DNA of 64,000 nucleotides from Conus ventricosus (taxonomy: Eukaryota; Mollusca; Gastropoda; Neogastropoda; Conidae), in contig CM031628.1 of the NCBI GenBank assembly GCA_018398815.1, positions 13,750,650 through 13,814,649 of the forward strand, written 5' to 3'. The position numbers and the translations under genes were made by a program. A model generated the notes under the pieces. It was not told the DNA's origin, made no database searches, and was given only the letters and a program-made list of their open reading frames with translations. This document shows positions 53,030 through 63,990 of this stretch, one piece after another; the stretch's first letter is position 1; each line of letters starts with the position of its first letter.

Positions 53030-55285
53030 TTCCAAGACAGCCAATTGACCCACTCGCCCCCCAAGAACAGCCTCTGACCCTCCCCTCCAAGACAGCCTCT
53101 GACCCTCCCCCTCCAAGACAGCCGGTAGAACCTCCCCCCTCCAAGACCGCCACTGACCCTCCCCCCCCTCCAAGACAGCCACTGACCTTCCCCCCTCCAA
53201 GACAAGGCACTGACCCTCCCTCCCTCCAAGACAGCACTGACCCTCCCCCCTCCAAGACAGCCACTGACCCTCCCCCCACCCAGACAGCCCACTGACCCTC
53301 CCCCCTCCAAGACAGCCACTGACCCTCCCCCCACCAGACTGCCATCGACCCTCACCCCTCCAAGACAGCCACAGACCCTCTCCCCCCTCAAAGACAGCCA
53401 CTGACCCTCCCGCCTCCAAGACAGCCACTGACCCTCCACCCAACCAAGCCAAGCCTCTGACCCCTCCCGCCCTCCAAGAACCATTGACCCTCCCCCCTCC
53501 CAAGACAGCCACTGACCCTCCCCCCCACCAAGACAGCCTCAGACCCTCCCCCCTCCAAGACAGCCTCTGAACCCTCCTCCCCCCTCCAAAGACTGGGCAG
53601 CCACTGACCCCCCCCCTCCAATTACAGCCTTCTGACCCTCCCCCCTCCAAACAGCCTCTGACCCTCCCCCCTCCAGGACAGCACGACCCTCCCCCCTCAA
53701 GACAGCCACTGACCTCCCTCCCCCCCTCCAAGACAGCCACAGACCCTCACCCCCCTCACAAGACAGCCTCTGACCCTCCCCCCTCCAAGACAGCCACTGA
53801 CCCTCCCCCCTCCAAGACAAGCATCTGACGCTCCCCCCTCCAAGACAAGCCTCGACCCTTCCCCCCTCCAGGACGCCACTGACCCTCCCTCGCCCCCTCC
53901 AAACAGCCACTGACCCTCCCCCCTCCAAGACAGCCAGTGACCCTCCCCCCCGTCCAAGACAGCCACTGACTCCCCCCTCAAACAGCCACTGACCCTCTCC
54001 CCTACCAAGACAGCCACTGACACCTCCCCCCTCCAAACAGCCACTGACCCCTCCCCCCTCCAAGACTGCACTGACCCTCCCCCCTCCAAGACAGCCACTG
54101 ACCCTCCCCCCCTCCAAGACTATGGCCACTGACCCTCCCCCCTCCCGACAGGCCACTGACCCTCCCCCTCCAAGACATCCACTGACCCTGCCCCCATCCA
54201 AGACTGCCACTGACCCTCCCCCCTCCAAGACTGCCACAGACCCTCCCCCCTCCAAGACAGCACTGACCCTCCCCCCTCCAAGACAGCCATCTGACCCTCC
54301 CCCCTCCAAGACTGCCACTGACCCTCCCCCTCCAAGACAGCACTGACGCCTCCCCTCCAAGACAGCCACTGACCCCTCCCCCCCTCCAAGACAGCCCCTG
54401 ACCCTCCACCCCTCCAAGACTGCACTGACCCTCCCCCCTCCAAGACATCCACAGACCCTCCCCCCTCCAAGACTGCCACTGACCCTCACCCCTCCAAGAC
54501 AGCCACCTGACCCTCCCCCCTCCAAGACAAGCCACAGACCCTCCCCCCTCCAAGACAGCCACTGACCCTCCCACCTCCAAACCAGCCACTGACCACCCCC
54601 CGCCAAGACCGCCTCTGACCCTCCCCCCTCCAAGACAGCCATCTGACCCTCCCCCCTCCACGATCAGCCTCTGACCCTCCCCCCGTCCAAGAACAGCCTC
54701 TTGACCCTCCCCCCTCCAAGACAGCCTCTGACCCTCCCCCCTCCAAGACAGCCACTGACCCTCCCCCCTCCCAAACAAGCCTTCTGACCCTCCCCCCCTC
54801 CAAGACAGCCCCTGCCCCTGCACCCCCCTCCAAGACAGCCTCTGACCCTCCCCCCTCCAAGACAGCCACTGACCCTCCCCCCTCCAAGAAAAAACCAGAA
54901 AGCCCTCTGACCCTCCCCCCCTCCAAGACACCACTGACCCTCCCCCTCCAAGACGCCTCTGACCTCTCCCCCTCCAAGACAGCCTCTGACCCACCCCCCT
55001 CCAAGACAGCCTCTGACCCTCCCCCCTCCAAGACAGCCACTGACCCTCCCCCCGCCAAGACAGCCCCACAGACCGTCCCCCCTCCAAGACTGCCACGGAC
55101 TACTCCCTCCAAGACAGCCACTGACCCCCCCCTTCCAAGACAGCATTGACCACCCCCCTCCAAGACAGCCACGACCCTCCCCCCTCCAAGACAGCCTCGG
55201 ACCCTCCCCCCTCCAAGACTGCCACTGACCCGCCCCCTCCAAGACAGCCTCTGACCTCCCCCCTCCAAGACAGCCACTGAACCTC
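53030..55285 (+). repeat. 27-bp VNTR (ORF1), about 80 units
   Basis: Unit CTGACCCTCCCCCCTCCAAG plus ACAGCCA. It is codon-phased, TDPPPSKTA on the plus strand. The minus strand reads G6-A-G3 in each unit, so the DNA or antisense strand is G-quadruplex prone. Most deviations are one-base slips in the C runs and A/C or G/T changes (GCCACT, GCCTCT, TGCCACT variants). Confidence 0.97.
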
Positions 55286-55309
55286 CCACGCGTCGATCGT
55301 TCACTTCGT

Positions 55310-56575
55310 AACCAGTCCAGCTCGACCCCCAGCGCCGCCAACAGCAGCTCGACCCCCATGGTGCCGCCAACAGCATCACGACCCCCATGTGCGCCAACAG
55401 TCAAGCTCGACCCCCTGGTGCCGCCAAACAGTAGCTCGACCCCCATGGTGCCGCCAACAGTCAGCTCGACCCCCATGGTGCCGCCAACGGTCAGCCCACC
55501 CCCATGGTGCCGCCAACAGAGTCAGCTCGACCCCCCATGAGTGCATGCCGCAACAGTCCAGCTCGACCCCCATGGTGCCGCCAACGGATCAGTCCCGACC
55601 CCCATGGTGGCCGCCAACAGTCACTCGACCCCCATGGCGCCGCCAACAGTCAGCTCACCCCCATGGTGCCGCCAACATCACTCGACCCCCATGGTGCCGC
55701 CAACAGACAGCTCGACCCCCATGGGTGCCGCCAACGAGTCAGCCTCGAACCTCCATGGTGCCCGCCAACAGTATACTCGACCCCCATGGTGCCGCCAACA
55801 GTCAGCTCGACCCCCATGGTGCCGCCAACAGTCACTCGACCCCATGGTGCCGCCAACATTCAGCTCGACCCCCATGTGTGCCGCCAACAGTCAGCTCGAC
55901 CTCGACCCCCATCGGTTGCCAGACCAAACAGTCAGCTCGACCCCCATGGCGCCAGCCCACAGTCCAGCCTCGACCCCCATGGCGCCGCCAACAGTCCAGC
56001 TCGACCCTCATGGCGGCCCGCCAACAGTCAGCTTCGACCCCATGCGCCGCCAACATCCAGCTCGACCCCCATGGCGCCGCCACAGTCAGCTCGACCCCCA
56101 TGGCGTCCGCCAACAGTCACTCGACCCCCATGGTGCCGCCAACAGTGCACTCGAACCCCCTGGTGCCGCCAACAGTCAGCTCGACCACCCCATGGTGCCG
56201 CAACCAGGCAGCTCGACCCCCATGGGTGGCCGCCAACAGTCAGCTCGACCCCCATGGTGCCGCCAACAGTCAGCTCGACCCCCATGTGGCCGCCAACAGT
56301 CGCTCGACTCCCATGTGCCGCCAACAGTCAGCTCGACCCCCATGCGCCGCCACAGTCAGCTCGACCCCCATGGCGCCGCCAACAGTCAGCTCGACCCCCC
56401 ATGGCGCCGCCAACAGTCACTCGACCCCCATGGGCCGCCACAGTCAGCTCGACCCCCATGGCGCCGCCAACAGTCAGCTCGACCCCCATGGCGGCCGGCA
56501 ACAGTCACTGCGACCCCCATGGCGCCGCCAACAGTCCAAGCTCGACCCCCATGGCGCCGCCAACGTCAGCGAAGC
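55310..56575 (+). repeat. 30-bp VNTR (ORF1), about 42 units
   Basis: Unit GTCAGCTCGACCCCCATGGT plus GCCGCCAACA, codon-phased, VSSTPMVPPT on the plus strand. Early units read ATGGTGCC and later ones mostly ATGGCGCC, so sequence variants are ordered along the array. It follows the 27-bp array after only ~25-50 bp. Confidence 0.97.
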
Positions 56576-56884
56576 CCCGAAGTCTAAGGTGGGCAGGTCA
56601 GGGAGAGAGGGAGGAGAGCGAGCGTCAGCAACTCTGGTCCGCTTCAGCAGTGTCATCGATCATCGCTCTCGATCGGACAGTATCACACGACGTCGTCAGA
56701 GGACAAGACAGAGAGCACTACCACAGATCCGCTAGACCATCGAAGCATTCCAGACGGCAGAGGGCCGTCTCTGATGGCGACCATGAGCTCAGCGATCAGA
56801 TGACGTCGCTAGATATGGGAAAGATTTTATCTACACCTGTTCCTCCCTCATGTTTGGCCTTGTTTCTGCTTTAAGACTGCCCTG

Positions 56885-59800
56885 ATGGCTGCATTTAGTA
56901 TTAAGACATTGAATGTTAATGGACTAAGAGTAATAGTAAAAGAAAAACGCTGTTTTAAAGAAATTTTCAAGAAACTAATTACGACGTCCAAATGTTTGCA
57001 AGAACATACGTTGCTGGAAGCAGTAATAGTTTACAGGAGGAAGGAATGGCGGGAACGGTGAAGTGCCGAAGATCTGCTAAAGTAAAGTCAGTTGATCTTG
57101 TTTCGTAAACAATTCCCATACGAATGGGAATTGAATACACGAGCGAACGTTGCATTATAGTACAGGTGATACGTACTGAGATGAAATTTATATTTGTAAT
57201 GTCTAAGCTCAAACGGAACACGCGAAGTCAGAAACTATTTTAAACACCACAATAAACACTTTTGAATAATCTAATTGTGAAAAACTAGCAGTCTGTGGTA
57301 CTCTCAATACATAATGGATAATGAATGGGATACATCTCTGGTGAAAAGCACCCAAGAGTGTTGTTAAAAGCTTTCCAGATTTTAGCAGACATCCGTGATC
57401 TCTATGATGCCTAGCGACTGTCCAGAGGGGGGGGGGGGGGGGGGGGGGGGGTGGGGGGGAAGGGGGGGGGGGGGGGGTGGGGGCATCGACGAAAAAGAAT
57501 TTACCTGGTCTCGTGTGTTAAAGGCGTCTTTATTGCAAGACGTTAGACTAATATTACTGATAAGATTGTTATGATGGTGCTTGAATGTAACATGGGTTTC
57601 CCTTTCCCCAATCTACCATAGGGTGTCTATGTTAACTTTGAAGAGGTTTAATGCAGAGCGTGGACCAAGCTACTGGAAAGTTGATAATGCACTATTAAAA
57701 GAAAAGCAATAAATTGATAAGATCATAGAGTAATTGAAAACCTTTGACTTGGATACATGGCCAATGCAAATTACACACGATATGAAAGGGAGCTGCTACA
57801 TTAGAACTTAAAAAGGAAACCTTACATACAGTAAAACAAAGAGCATAAATAGAAAGAACAAACTCACGAGTCTACAGCTGATTTTACAAGCGTTTTTGAA
57901 TTCTTTGCTTGCAAAAGATCCGCACAATTTGAAGGCTATTAAAAAAACGTAACAGCTTAGTGCTGCATATGATTTATTTGAACAAAAAACAGAAAGTGCT
58001 CAGGTACGCTCTAGGCAGAACTGAAATAAAAAGGTGACAAAAAAAACAAAATTCCTCCTTAATCTCGAAAAAAATCTAGAGCTAACGATAAACTTATGCC
58101 AAAACTAGAACTTGAGAATGTCAGGTCTCACCGATCAGTTTTCAAAATCTAATGCCTCAGAAAGAGTATATTAAAAACAGTATATAGTCTTAAGAAATAA
58201 CAAAGAAACCTGTAGAAGAGAAGTAGAATATTTGTAAATGGCAGGGATGTACCTCGCCTGAATGGATGAACAGATAGCAAGTTGTGAGGGTAAAATCAGC
58301 ATGCGAAGGAACTAGCAACGAGCGTTGAAGAGCATGAAAAAACGTTTCTTCTCCAGGGTTAGATGGATTAACCACAGAATTTAACGAAGATTTTGGGGAA
58401 GTTGAGTACCTATCTGGTGAATGCATTTAATACTTTCTTTTGAAAAGGTGCATTGCATTTAGCCAATCAACTGCCATTATTACGCCTTATTCATACAGGG
58501 AAAGATCTTTCAAAAAGGCAAGCCCTCCTCAAACTGGAGCCATATCTCAATACCACACGGCTACCAGGGATACTAGCCAATGCCTTAGCACATCGATTAA
58601 TAACGCAATCCCACTAATAGTCAATGAGAGCCCAAGTAGGCTATATTAAAGGCCCGTATAATTGCATATAACCTCAAGACTTATTGATGATATATAGAAT
58701 ACATTGAGGATTAAGAATAACCAGGGGTATTACAACTTTATGATTTTTACAAAAGCCCTTTGACAGTATTCCAAGAAATTCATGATAACTGCTTATAAAC
58801 GATCGGCTTCAGGCTCAGTTTGTCCAGTGGACTAGGTGTTTTAAAAATGGCAACCCCGACAGTAAGTTTGGGATATAATGGCTGGATATCAAAGAATTTG
58901 ATGATAAAAGTATGGCATCCGACAGGGGTGTCCTTTTTCTCACCCTTGCCTTATGACAAGGCCCTCTCACTACTTGCATTTTAGCCTTCGACATGATAAG
59001 AGTATAAAAGGTATTCATATTGCTGAATTTGTTCTGTACTGAACAATAAAAAGCATTGAGAAAAACCCCAATAATATACGCAGAGACGTCGTTGACTTAA
59101 CTACTGAAAGACAAAACCTATAGTAACAACACTTAAATATTGGATGCTTTTACACTATTGTTTGGTCTATCTATATAACAGAACAAAGTCAGAAGCCAAG
59201 TGCTTGGGCAGTATCCGGACACACAAAACGGAAGGATTGGTCTGCGATTGCTAAACAGTATTAAAAATTTAGGTATATACTTTTCCAATCTCTGCCCTAC
59301 TATAGAGATTGAGAAGAACTGGACCAAAAAGAATAAGCAAAATTACACGAACTATATTTGATTTGGAAAAACGCCATATAAGTAATTTGGGCCAAAATCT
59401 GTGCTATAAAAAAAAGCCAGTTTAGCATCACAGTTGATATATGTAATGAAAGTAATTCATTACCAGAAAAAAGTCCTATCGGAAATGAACAACGCTGGTA
59501 TTTAGGGGGCGATTTCTGTTGAGAAAGAACACTGCAACGAAAAACCTTTTGAAAAAGTGAAAAGACGGTAGTTTATAAACTACTTCTCAAAGGGGGGTTT
59601 AAATATGACTGATATGAGGGTGTTGCAGCAATTCATTGCAATGTGAATGGCTGGTCAGGTTGTCATGAGGCCTTAGCTTGAATCAAATGTTCCTGGATTC
59701 CAAGGGCATACATTTCAACTATTGGAAAAGAATTTTCTTTTTAAAACTCAACTGTTTGATAGAAAAAATTAAAAGGTATGGAGGACATTCCCTCCAACGT

Positions 59801-60490
59801 TTGGCGGACTACAAAAAACGGGCTTTTGAATAACAAAAACATACCTCAAAAAAACCATCGCATGGAACCTTTGAATAATGGCAAAATCACTTACCAGGGT
59901 CAAGTGATATATTTTCACGAAGTGGGCAAAAAGTATAACGCAGATACTGATATGCTACGAACTAACCTTACACTTTTTTAAGAGGTCGAAGAAATCTCTT
60001 CAGGGTCCGAAGAGGTCGAAGAAATCTCTCAGCCTACCGCTGAACTTTACATGCATTATTGTATATTGTGGTTTACTCTGGCTGTATCATCATATCTAAG
60101 GACCAATCCAGGTATATGTTTTTGATGATCAAAGGAAGAATATGTTCGTTCAATGACATCTCTCTGAGAACAGCAAGATGTTTCGCAATTCATTTACTCA
60201 AGATCAAAAACTGTAACCCCCTCTGTGAAACTTTTGGCACAATAAATTCGGAATCACTATGGATTGAAATTATTGGAGTTTAGCCATACAAGCATCTTTC
60301 AGAAAGCAGACTTAGAGAGTTGACCTTGAAGATCCTACATAATATTTATCCGACAAACATACGGCTGTTTTAAAATGGGCCCAGCTACTGAAATAAATGT
60401 ACCTTTTGCAAGGGGTGAAGTGGATGTTGTTGAGGCACTTCTGCTGTGACAGTTATAAATCAAATCTGTTTTGGTCATGTGTAAAAATAT
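56885..60490 (+). pseudogene. LINE ORF2: APE endonuclease, RT, cysteine C-terminus
   Basis: Starts ATG 56885: MAAFSIKTLNVNGLR, the first conserved block of the APE endonuclease, with QEHTLLEA (weak QET-H block) near 57000. The DFN block is at ~57290-57320 (VCGTLNT with indels). RT follows: NWNKKV..K.KFLLNLEKN (~58015-58080), SPGLDGLTTEF (58350-58385), a wRPISLLN-type region with LANALAHRLI (~58570-58600), VGYIKGPY (~58632-58656), KPFDSIPRN (58755-58780), and a RQG-like and YADD-like region at 58910-59100. The far C-terminus has LKILHNIYPTNIR-type sequence with a cysteine cluster (60325-60480). Many indels; not functional as sequenced. The RT copies element RNA at a nicked target. Confidence 0.85.
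57427..57483. repeat. Poly-G tract inside ORF2
   Basis: G run with only T, A and AA interruptions, after the endonuclease region. Confidence 0.95.
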
Positions 60491-60778
60491 ATATATGCAG
60501 AAGTTTAATGTTCACATGGTGGTAGCCAGAGCTGAAGCTTTTCTTGGAATTACGGAAAAGAGTGGCCTTTACGCAAAAAATGATTATATTATACAATCAC
60601 CTATTCATATAGCTTAAGATGTGCGTTTTGAAGATTTCGAAATGGTACTACTAATTCACATCAGTTCATGTATGGAAAAAGAGCGTGATTTGAGAAAACT
60701 TGAAAGTCAATGGTGAAATATGTCAACGAATATGTACCTATCAGAATGATCAAGTGAAAAATACTGTTGCCTACAAAA

Positions 60779-60862
60779 GGAAAAAAAATGATTTAAAAAA
60801 AAGACAGAAGGAAAAAAAAGAAAAGAAAGAAACGAAGAAGGAACAAAAAAGGAAAAAAAAAT
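60779..60862 (+). other. A/purine-rich 3' end of the LINE
   Basis: GGAAAAAAAATG, AAAAAAAAGACAGAAGG and AGAAAAGAAAGAAACG blocks end at GGAGGAGGAGG. This is consistent with a decayed poly(A)-type tail. Confidence 0.55.
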
Positions 60863-61030
60863 AGGAGGAGGAGGACCCCACGTGGGGCAGCGGAGGACTC
60901 ACTGAGCGCATGCAATATTTCCACATTGGATTCTGATTGTTTGATGTGCCCTTTGCCGACTCCTTGTTTCTCCGTGCCCCTATTTGGAATAGAAGACAGT
61001 AAGATTAAGGAAATGTGGTGGTAGAAAATA
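60863..61030. other. Unassigned spacer
   Basis: No feature seen. Confidence 0.5.
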
Positions 61031-61441
61031 GCGACGGAGACAGACCGATGTGGAGAGAGTGAGATGAGAAGAAGGTGGGAGAGAGGTGAAAAGAGGATGA
61101 GAGAGAAGAGTTGATCGAGAGGGAATGGGAGAGAGAGGGGAGATGGGGGAGGGTGGGGGTTGGTGGGTGGGGGGGGGCGGTTGGAGAGGGAGAGAAATTA
61201 ACAAATAAACGAAACGAAAAAATTACCATCCTAGCAAAGATGGAGAAAAGAGGGGAAAGGAGGGAGAAACGGAGTAGAGAGAGAGAGAGAGGAAGTGGCC
61301 GGAGGGGGGAGGGGGGTGGATTGGAGCGAAAGAGAAAGAGGAAGGTGAGATGAGGAGAGAAGGGGGTGAGGGGAGGGGGGAGCGAGAGACAGTTGGGGGG
61401 GAAGATGGAAAGAGAGAGATAGAGAGAAGAGAGAGAGAGAG

Positions 61442-61485
<44 letters not shown>

Positions 61486-61620
61486 GTGGAGGGGAGGGGG
61501 AGTTTTGGAGCGAAAGATAGAGAGTAGTGAGATGAGGAGAAGAGAGAAGGGGGAGGGGGGGAGCGAAGACAAGGGGGAGGGGAGTTAGGAAGGAGAGAGA
61601 GAGGTAGAGAGAGAGAGAGA

Positions 61621-61664
<44 letters not shown>

Positions 61665-61697
61665 GAAAGGGAGGGGGGAGATGGAAAGATGAGAGAG

Positions 61698-61737
<40 letters not shown>

Positions 61738-61805
61738 AGAGAAGAGGAGAGAGAGACAGAGAGAGGCAGGGAAGGGAGGGGGGAAAGGGAAAGGAGAGGG
61801 AGAAG
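61031..61805. repeat. GA-rich simple repeat block
   Basis: Long GAGAGA tracts separated by GGGGGA-rich stretches. Two internal segments (about 61255-61345 and 61480-61580) repeat each other: GGAAGTGG…GGAGCGAAAGA…GTGAGATGAGGAGA. The 237-codon minus frame (SLSLSL) is an artefact. Confidence 0.95.
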
Positions 61806-61871
61806 AAAAATGTGAAATAGAAATCAAATAAGTGACACTGTGGAATTGCACGGCGCTCTGGTTGGGGCCCT

Positions 61872-62324
61872 CCACAAAAAAGAAGAAAAAAAAAAAGAAA
61901 AAAAAAAAAAAAAAAAAACAACGAACGACAAAACAATGACTACACGACGACGAATGACAACGACAGCAAGAACAACAATGATAAATAATAATGTTAGCGA
62001 CAAGAAGAAGAAGAGAAGAAAAACATCAACAACAATAACAATATAGTAAAAAATAAAAGAATAAAATTAATAACGATAATGATGAGACATCATAATAACA
62101 TTTAACAATAATGAAAATAACAATTTAATAAAATAATAATGAATAACAACAAGAACAACAATAGCAACAACAACAATAACAGCTGCAATAAAAAAACAAC
62201 CAACAATCATAATTATAATAATGATATATCAATTAAAAAAAAAGATAAATACAATAATAATAATCTAACAGTAAGAATCATAACAGTACAATACACCAAT
62301 AATAATAGAATCATAATCATCATG

Positions 62325-62355
<31 letters not shown>

Positions 62356-62362
62356 GCAGTAG
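61872..62362. repeat. A-run, AAC/AAT/GAC-rich and (AGC)n simple sequence
   Basis: Poly-A at 61872-61918, ACGACGA/AACAAC/AATAAT sequence to ~62330, then about nine AGC units at 62333-62362. Confidence 0.9.
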
Positions 62363-62502
62363 CACATTATACTATTACCAACCATCAACACCACCACTGC
62401 TGGTGTTACTGTCAGTATTATTGCAACTACCACTGCTACTACTGTGCTGCTACTTCTCCCACTGAATGATGGACACGGGTGACTGATTAAAGCGATCATG
62501 GT
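62363..62502. other. Short unassigned spacer
   Basis: Degenerate CTA/CTG triplets trail from the AGC repeat; otherwise nothing. Confidence 0.5.
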
Positions 62503-62785
62503 AAAAAAAAAAAAGTAGAAAGAAACTCGTGGAGAGCGTGGCAGCAGAGAGTCAGAAGAGAAGCCCCTTCAAGCAAGTGTTTCGGCCCTTATCTCCTGAC
62601 ACTCTAGGGGGGTTGGGCCACACCCGGTTCATGACTCCGGATGTCCCTCTGCTGCCCCTTTTTTTTTGTTTTTGTTTCCCCCATCTTGGGACGAGCCATG
62701 GCTGGGATTCGAACCCATGACCCTCTGGAGATGCTCATTTTCCACTTAATGACTCGCGCTTTAACCACTGAGCCACAGGGACACC
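62503..62785 (-). mobile_element. tRNA-derived SINE
   Basis: On the minus strand the head reads GTGTCCCTGTGGCTCAGTGG (A-box type TGGCTCAGTGG, ~62756-62775), and ~55 bases later GGTTCGAATCCCAGCC (B-box, 62700-62715), the spacing of a tRNA-type RNA polymerase III promoter. The 3' part cannot close an acceptor stem. It continues for ~190 bp of unrelated body (ATGAACCGGGTGTGGCCC…) and ends at a 12-base T run on the minus strand (A at 62503-62514). Such a head-body-tail layout is a SINE rather than a tRNA gene. It lies 34 bp past the stop codon of the minus-strand LINE ORF. Confidence 0.85.
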
Positions 62786-62818
62786 TGATATTTGTAGGGA
62801 AATTAAGCCTTATGAAGT

Positions 62819-63990
62819 TCACTTTTGTTCCTCCTTGACCAGATCCAGCTTGAACACCTCTCTTGCCGCTTCTGCTATTGCTTTCAGGGCTCTGGTTTTT
62901 TCCTTTCCTGCAACTGAGAGCTGTTTCATGAGGCTGTATGCAGACGTTCCTACAAATCCCCTAGCTCCAATTCTGCAGTGAGGACTTTGACCAGATAGCC
63001 TTCTCTCCTCAGGCTGTTTGCCAGATCAGCATACTTTTCAGTCTTGTAGATTTGAGCTGCCTCCATTCTGTTCTCATATGGCACCATGAGCTCGATCATG
63101 ATCAGTTGCTTGGTTGACTTAGAGTGGACTACTATGTCTGGTCTCATGCCCCTCTTGCTGATGATCTCTGGGTGACTCTTCCATTCTGGGAGGTCTGCAG
63201 TGCACTCCAGTCATCTGCCCCGTCCAGCAGACTCTGCCTGCATGTTTCGAGTTTGGGACTGTTGTTCTTGGCCATGATTTGCTGCCTCCTGCCGTGAAGA
63301 ATGTTTGCGGGTGCTTTTGGAGTCCTGATTCTCCCTTTTGTGGTGTTGGTACTAGCCCAGACGACTTGTACAATCTCTTTGAGCACTTGGTTGTGCCTCC
63401 ATGTGTACCTTCCTTGAGCCAGGGCTACTTTACATGAGCTTAGAACATGCTCCACTGTTTTGTTTTTCATGGCAGAGGGGGCATGCAGGATCGTCTGTTT
63501 TCCCCCACTTCACCAGGTTTGCATTTGAGGGCAGAAGGTCATATGCAGATCTCAGAATGAAGCTGATCCTGAGAGGGGCCATGTGCCAAATGTCATTCCA
63601 AGTGACTTCTTTGGAGTGCATTCTCCCACGTTGTCCATTGCCCTTGCTGGCTCTGCTGGACTGCTTTTTGGAGTCTTTTTTGGTCTTCTTCTTTTCTCAT
63701 CTCCTGAATCATCATGTCTCTTTTGGCTTTTCCTTTGGCCTTTGAACCCCCATTCAGTTTTGGTCACCCCCAGTCCTTGTCTGTTGGTCTGTGTGTGTCT
63801 GTTATTTCTCTGATCTTGAGACTTTCTTTTGCAGAATCCATCGCCTCTTGAACTTTCCATTTTTCTGCCTGTCTTCAGCTGGGGCTTGATTGCTTCTTAC
63901 CACATTGTCTCCCGAGTTTCCAGCATGCTTTGAAGTCTGTCTTCCCCCGTTTTTTTCCTCCAGGATGGATTTCGTGGCGTTTCAGTTTGC
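62819..63990 (-). pseudogene. Retroelement ORF C-terminus with zinc finger and nuclease-like motif
   Basis: Read on the minus strand, ~63540-63610 gives DIWHMAPLRISFILRSAYDL and LPSNANLVKWG. The TDDPACPLCHEK zinc-finger half (C-x2-C) follows at ~63490, with HVLSSCKVALAQGRYTWRHN completing an H…C pair at ~63390-63450. 62950-63147 carries RPDIVVHSKSTKQLIMIELM and VPYENR, a PD…E-x-(T/M)-V-P layout like PD-(D/E)XK nucleases attached to some retroelement reverse transcriptases. A shift near 62955 leads to GARGFVGTSAYSLMKQLS and a stop at 62819. The family is common in marine invertebrate repeats. The RT is outside the window, off the right edge. About three frameshifts. Confidence 0.75.

Larger units (their letters stand above)
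52305..56874 (+). pseudogene. LINE ORF1 with zinc knuckles and two in-frame VNTRs
   Basis: Starts around ATG 52305. Pieces in order: IKRRRLHFRRLKKFKVLWRI (~52410-52470), IDEVPISVADSEI (~52620-52660), RFVFHTVPAKPLDRQISV (~52770-52815), then a double CCHC-type knuckle at ~52880-52990 (…SGHHRSVCQ and CAEAGHKRGDRK), the pattern of Tx1/L1-like ORF1 RNA-binding proteins. From 53030 the frame is built of TDPPPSKTA nonapeptides, then from 55310 of SSTPMVPPTV decapeptides. A basic, Ser/Arg/His-rich tail runs from 56575 to TAA at 56872-56874. ORF1 proteins bind element RNA. A proline repeat domain this size is exceptional. The frame is broken many times by indels. Confidence 0.78.
52305..60862 (+). mobile_element. 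Near full-length L1/Tx1-like LINE, ORF1 and ORF2
   Basis: The element has a two-ORF layout. ORF1 contains zinc knuckles and ends at 56874. ORF2 begins at 56885 with an APE endonuclease, then RT and a C-terminal cysteine region. A purine/A-rich 3' end lies at 60779-60862. Total is ~8.6 kb, of which ~3.5 kb is two tandem arrays inside ORF1. The ten-base ORF1-ORF2 gap is typical of L1-group elements. Indels break both ORFs. No clear target-site duplication could be matched by eye, since the 5' limit is uncertain. Confidence 0.85.

Noticed and set aside
53539..55476. Long minus-strand ORFs (up to 367 codons) with GGGSVAVLE repeats
   Set aside because: The 27-bp unit has no stop in several frames, so long ORFs arise automatically. 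The plus strand is the one joined to LINE ORF1 knuckles and followed by ORF2.
53030..56575. CRISPR-like regular repeat array
   Set aside because: Units are directly contiguous with no unique spacers, and the context is eukaryotic.
55389..56874. Plus-strand 448- and 456-codon ORFs as a mucin-like host gene
   Set aside because: Ser/Thr/Pro repeats do look mucin-like, but there is no signal peptide or cysteine domain, and the position between LINE ORF1 knuckles and ORF2 explains them.
61223..61936. 237-codon Ser/Leu-rich minus ORF
   Set aside because: A translation of GA/CT simple repeat; no domain.
62700..62785. Functional tRNA gene on the minus strand
   Set aside because: A and B boxes are present, but the 3' acceptor half does not pair with GTGTCCC and the sequence continues into a SINE body.
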